A DNA stretch of 64,000 nt from Phycisphaerae bacterium (GTDB lineage: Bacteria; Planctomycetota; Phycisphaerae; UBA1845; PWPN01), in assembly GCA_035384605.1 (NCBI GenBank), contig DAOOIV010000006.1, positions 1-64,000 of the forward strand. The letters are read 5' to 3'. This document shows positions 62,218-64,000 of this stretch, piece by piece. Made by a program: the position numbers and the translations under genes. Numbering within the stretch: position 1 is the first letter of the stretch; the number at the start of each line of letters is the position of its first letter. The notes beneath the pieces were generated by a model. That model searched no databases, was not told where the DNA came from, and saw only the letters and a list, made by a program, of their open reading frames with translations.

Positions 62218-63320
62218 CGTGTTTCCACCGCATCTGGCTGCGTCGCGGGCTCGCACGGCCGGCTCGTTTGCGGGAACCGGGAAGTGGCGGTGTCGGCCGC
62301 GGGGGCCGTCTTGGGAGCCGGCCGGCTCACCGGTTGCCGCTGGGCTTTCCATCCATCCACGCGGCGCACGTAGCTGAGGCCCGCACCGCCCTTCTGCATC
62401 GGCGAAACAAACAACTGGTCGGCCGCCGGTTGGTCAAAACGTTTCAACGAGGGAAATCGCAGAGTCATGTGATTGTCGTTTCCCGCTTCCATCGAATTCA
62501 TCTCGATCTTGTGGGGGGCGCGCACCTCACTCCCTTCGACCAACCGATAGTCGGACAGCAACACTTGCATCACCGGCCGGCCGTCAGGATGAAAATAGAG
62601 AATTCTCTGCACCAGGTAGGGTTCGCGCCGGCCAATCTCCATCACTTTGCTGATATACCCCTGTCCCTGTTCGTCGTAATCCAGGAAAACAAGCTGGTAA
62701 CCGTTCTCACACACCCAGAGTACCGGGCCCTGCGAGCCGGTAGTATCAGTGGGCAAATCGCCGACGCCCAGAACGTCAAGCAACACGTCCGGCCGCACGG
62801 GCAGGTCAATCTCAGCGTCATTCGTCAGCCATTGGTGCTCGCCCCAATAGTAGCGATTCTCCTTGGCCCGCTCCCAGACCCAGAACTCACGGCTGTTGGA
62901 GCCGGCCTCGATCATGCCGCCCAGCGTGTGCTCCATCCGTAAATAAAGGTTGCGCGGCTTTCGATAAAGCAAGACTACTTTCATGTCGAAGGAAGTGCTT
63001 GGGGTGGTGTCGTCAGAGCTGCGCCGCCACCGCCCGACAGCCGACCCGTTCACTCCCCGTAACAAGAAATCCATCCGCCCGCTGTTCCAGTTCACTCGCT
63101 CAATCACCGCTTGCAGCGGCAACGGCTCTTCGGGCGGGCCGAGCCCGGGCTCGACACGTGGGCATCCGGCGATCCCGCAGGCCAAGACAAGCATCCCCGC
63201 AAGTTGGGCAAACGATCCAGGCTTGGCCACTCCCGGCAGCCGGCCCGCACCGGGCCTGAATGAGCGATCAGGTTGACTGGGCATCAGTCTCGACTGCTCC
63301 GTAAGATCGGTTTTCTTCAT
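62214..63320 (-). CDS. LolA-like lipoprotein
   Basis: A 368-residue protein if started at 63320; a Met at 63284 is also possible. The gene overlaps the upstream gene by 17-53 bp depending on the start. Lipoprotein signal with Cys at about residue 53 (AGMLVLACGIAGCPRVEPG). The domain that follows resembles lipoprotein-sorting or lipid-binding LolA folds: LQAVIERVNWNSGRMDFLLR, VVLLYRKPRNLYLRMEHTLG, EFWVWERAKENRYYWG, VLWVCENGYQLVFLDYD, VMQVLLSDYRLVEGSEVRAP. The Pro/Ala-rich tail is low complexity. Middle gene of the coupled three-gene operon. Confidence 0.78.
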   Translation of the reverse strand: MKKTDLTEQSRLMPSQPDRSFRPGAGRLPGVAKPGSFAQLAGMLVLACGIAGCPRVEPGLGPPEEPLPLQAVIERVNWNSGRMDFLLRGVNGSAVGRWRRSSDDTTPSTSFDMKVVLLYRKPRNLYLRMEHTLGGMIEAGSNSREFWVWERAKENRYYWGEHQWLTNDAEIDLPVRPDVLLDVLGVGDLPTDTTGSQGPVLWVCENGYQLVFLDYDEQGQGYISKVMEIGRREPYLVQRILYFHPDGRPVMQVLLSDYRLVEGSEVRAPHKIEMNSMEAGNDNHMTLRFPSLKRFDQPAADQLFVSPMQKGGAGLSYVRRVDGWKAQRQPVSRPAPKTAPAADTATSRFPQTSRPCEPATQPDAVETR

Positions 63321-63864
63321 CGCCGGCCGGGGATGGTTCGGTATCCGGCTGTTCGACCACCTGCAGGGCATCAACCTCGCCGCTGAGAATGGCCGTGAGC
63401 TGGGCGCTGAGCCGCTCGATCTGTTCCTTTTCCAGCCGGGGGTTGAGCACCCGGTGCACGGTCTGGTCGCTGCTCATCCGCAGGTGCCAGTACTCACGGC
63501 CTTCTTCGGTCGTACTCCGGTCCATCTTCAGCAGCCGTTTGCGCATCAGCAGAAGGGCGAGGACGAAGCGCAATTGTTGCTTCGACTCCGATTGGGCGTC
63601 TTCCAGTTGTGTGAACAGTTGCGACAAGATGGCCATATCCACCGCGTAGGTGCCCGGCTTCTTCTCGCGAACCGGCACCCGGCCTCGCCAATAACAGAAC
63701 GTGCCTTCCGGTGGGCCCTGCCAGACATCGACGGCATAATCGCGGCGTTCAAACCCGCTCGCCGTCTCGAGCAACACCGCGTAATAGGCCTCACCCTCGG
63801 CCAGCACCCGATCCGACGCCGCGCACCTGCCCGTCGTCCGTGATACTTCCCAATCCTCGACCAT
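63268..63864 (-). CDS. Conserved planctomycete-type hypothetical protein
   Basis: A 198-residue protein without signal. The text CAASDRVLAEGEAYYAVLLE, VDVWQGPPEGTFCYWRGRVP and QLRFVLALLLMRKRLLKMDR is a block I recall as conserved in planctomycetes, where it occurs at the head of a similar gene cluster. The C-terminal 50 residues are acidic and variable. It starts the three-gene operon and its 3' end overlaps the lipoprotein gene. Function unknown; the conserved Cys/Trp residues might form a small fold with a cofactor. Bases 63865-64000 hold only its upstream region. Confidence 0.8.
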   Translation of the reverse strand: MVEDWEVSRTTGRCAASDRVLAEGEAYYAVLLETASGFERRDYAVDVWQGPPEGTFCYWRGRVPVREKKPGTYAVDMAILSQLFTQLEDAQSESKQQLRFVLALLLMRKRLLKMDRSTTEEGREYWHLRMSSDQTVHRVLNPRLEKEQIERLSAQLTAILSGEVDALQVVEQPDTEPSPAGDEENRSYGAVETDAQST

Positions 63865-64000
63865 CGATCCTGCTCGTGCCTACCTGTGACCGTGATACCA
63901 CCCGGCCGCCAGAGACAAAGGTACACGATCCGCGGCAAGGCGTAAATGCGGGAGGGTCCGCGCCCACAAGCCGGAATCCGGGACCAGCGAACGGAAATCA

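Overview
The window looks like chromosomal DNA of a high-GC planctomycete, probably of the Phycisphaerae type. The reasons are many large secreted polysaccharide-active proteins (heparinase II/III-like, GH116, a GH97 remnant, malectin, NPCBM, LamG and CBM9-like modules), a Tat-exported Gfo/Idh/MocA protein, a conserved planctomycete-type three-gene cluster (60466-63864), small C-x-x-C-G-Y-N type zinc-ribbon proteins, and short operons separated by long intergenic stretches rich in hairpins and dispersed repeats. The genus is inference only. I saw no rRNA, tRNA, CRISPR array, transposase or prophage genes.

Layout. 1-8.3 kb: a decayed GH97 glycosidase, a DUF2179 membrane protein, a secreted alpha/alpha-toroid protein with malectin-like modules, quinolinate synthase (nadA) and a heparinase II/III-like protein. 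8.4-15.1 kb: a small zinc-ribbon membrane protein, an orphan HicB-like antitoxin, asnS, a membrane-anchored coiled-coil protein with a BRCT-like end, a nested palindromic repeat, and a REC-GAF-HD-GYP response regulator. 15.5-22.7 kb: an MgtC-like protein, a double zinc-ribbon protein, a 21-residue Lys/Ala peptide, an AI-2E-type exporter, panD, pyrD, a LON-domain protein and a TetR regulator. 22.9-38.4 kb: the accessory glycan region: GH116, a GHL10 lipoprotein, a frameshifted Gfo/Idh/MocA gene, an NPCBM protein, a 1408-residue propeller/CBM9 protein, gamma-glutamyltransferase and a LamG/BACON/dockerin-like protein.

38.9-46.6 kb: a FixL/FixJ-like two-component pair, a P1B-type metal ATPase, motAB without other flagellar genes, and a LolA-like protein. 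46.8-53 kb: repeat elements, hemD, an MBL-fold protein with a damaged metal site, DUF151, an L-arabinokinase-like GHMP kinase, a small lipoprotein, a BtpA-family protein and a Cys-rich lipoprotein. 53.2-64 kb: GTP-dependent PEP carboxykinase with a clear terminator, a membrane protein, argJ, an HU-family protein behind a long inverted repeat, an Hpt protein, accD and the three-gene cluster with coupled ends.

The best candidates for new biology are two families of dispersed non-coding repeats. One has GTGACAG-type inverted ends and a second palindrome nested inside one copy. Other candidates are the inverted repeat before the HU gene, the Lys-rich micro-peptide, the coiled-coil/BRCT-like membrane protein, and the MBL protein that has lost most of its metal ligands. 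No single locus reads as a complete new defence or metabolic system.
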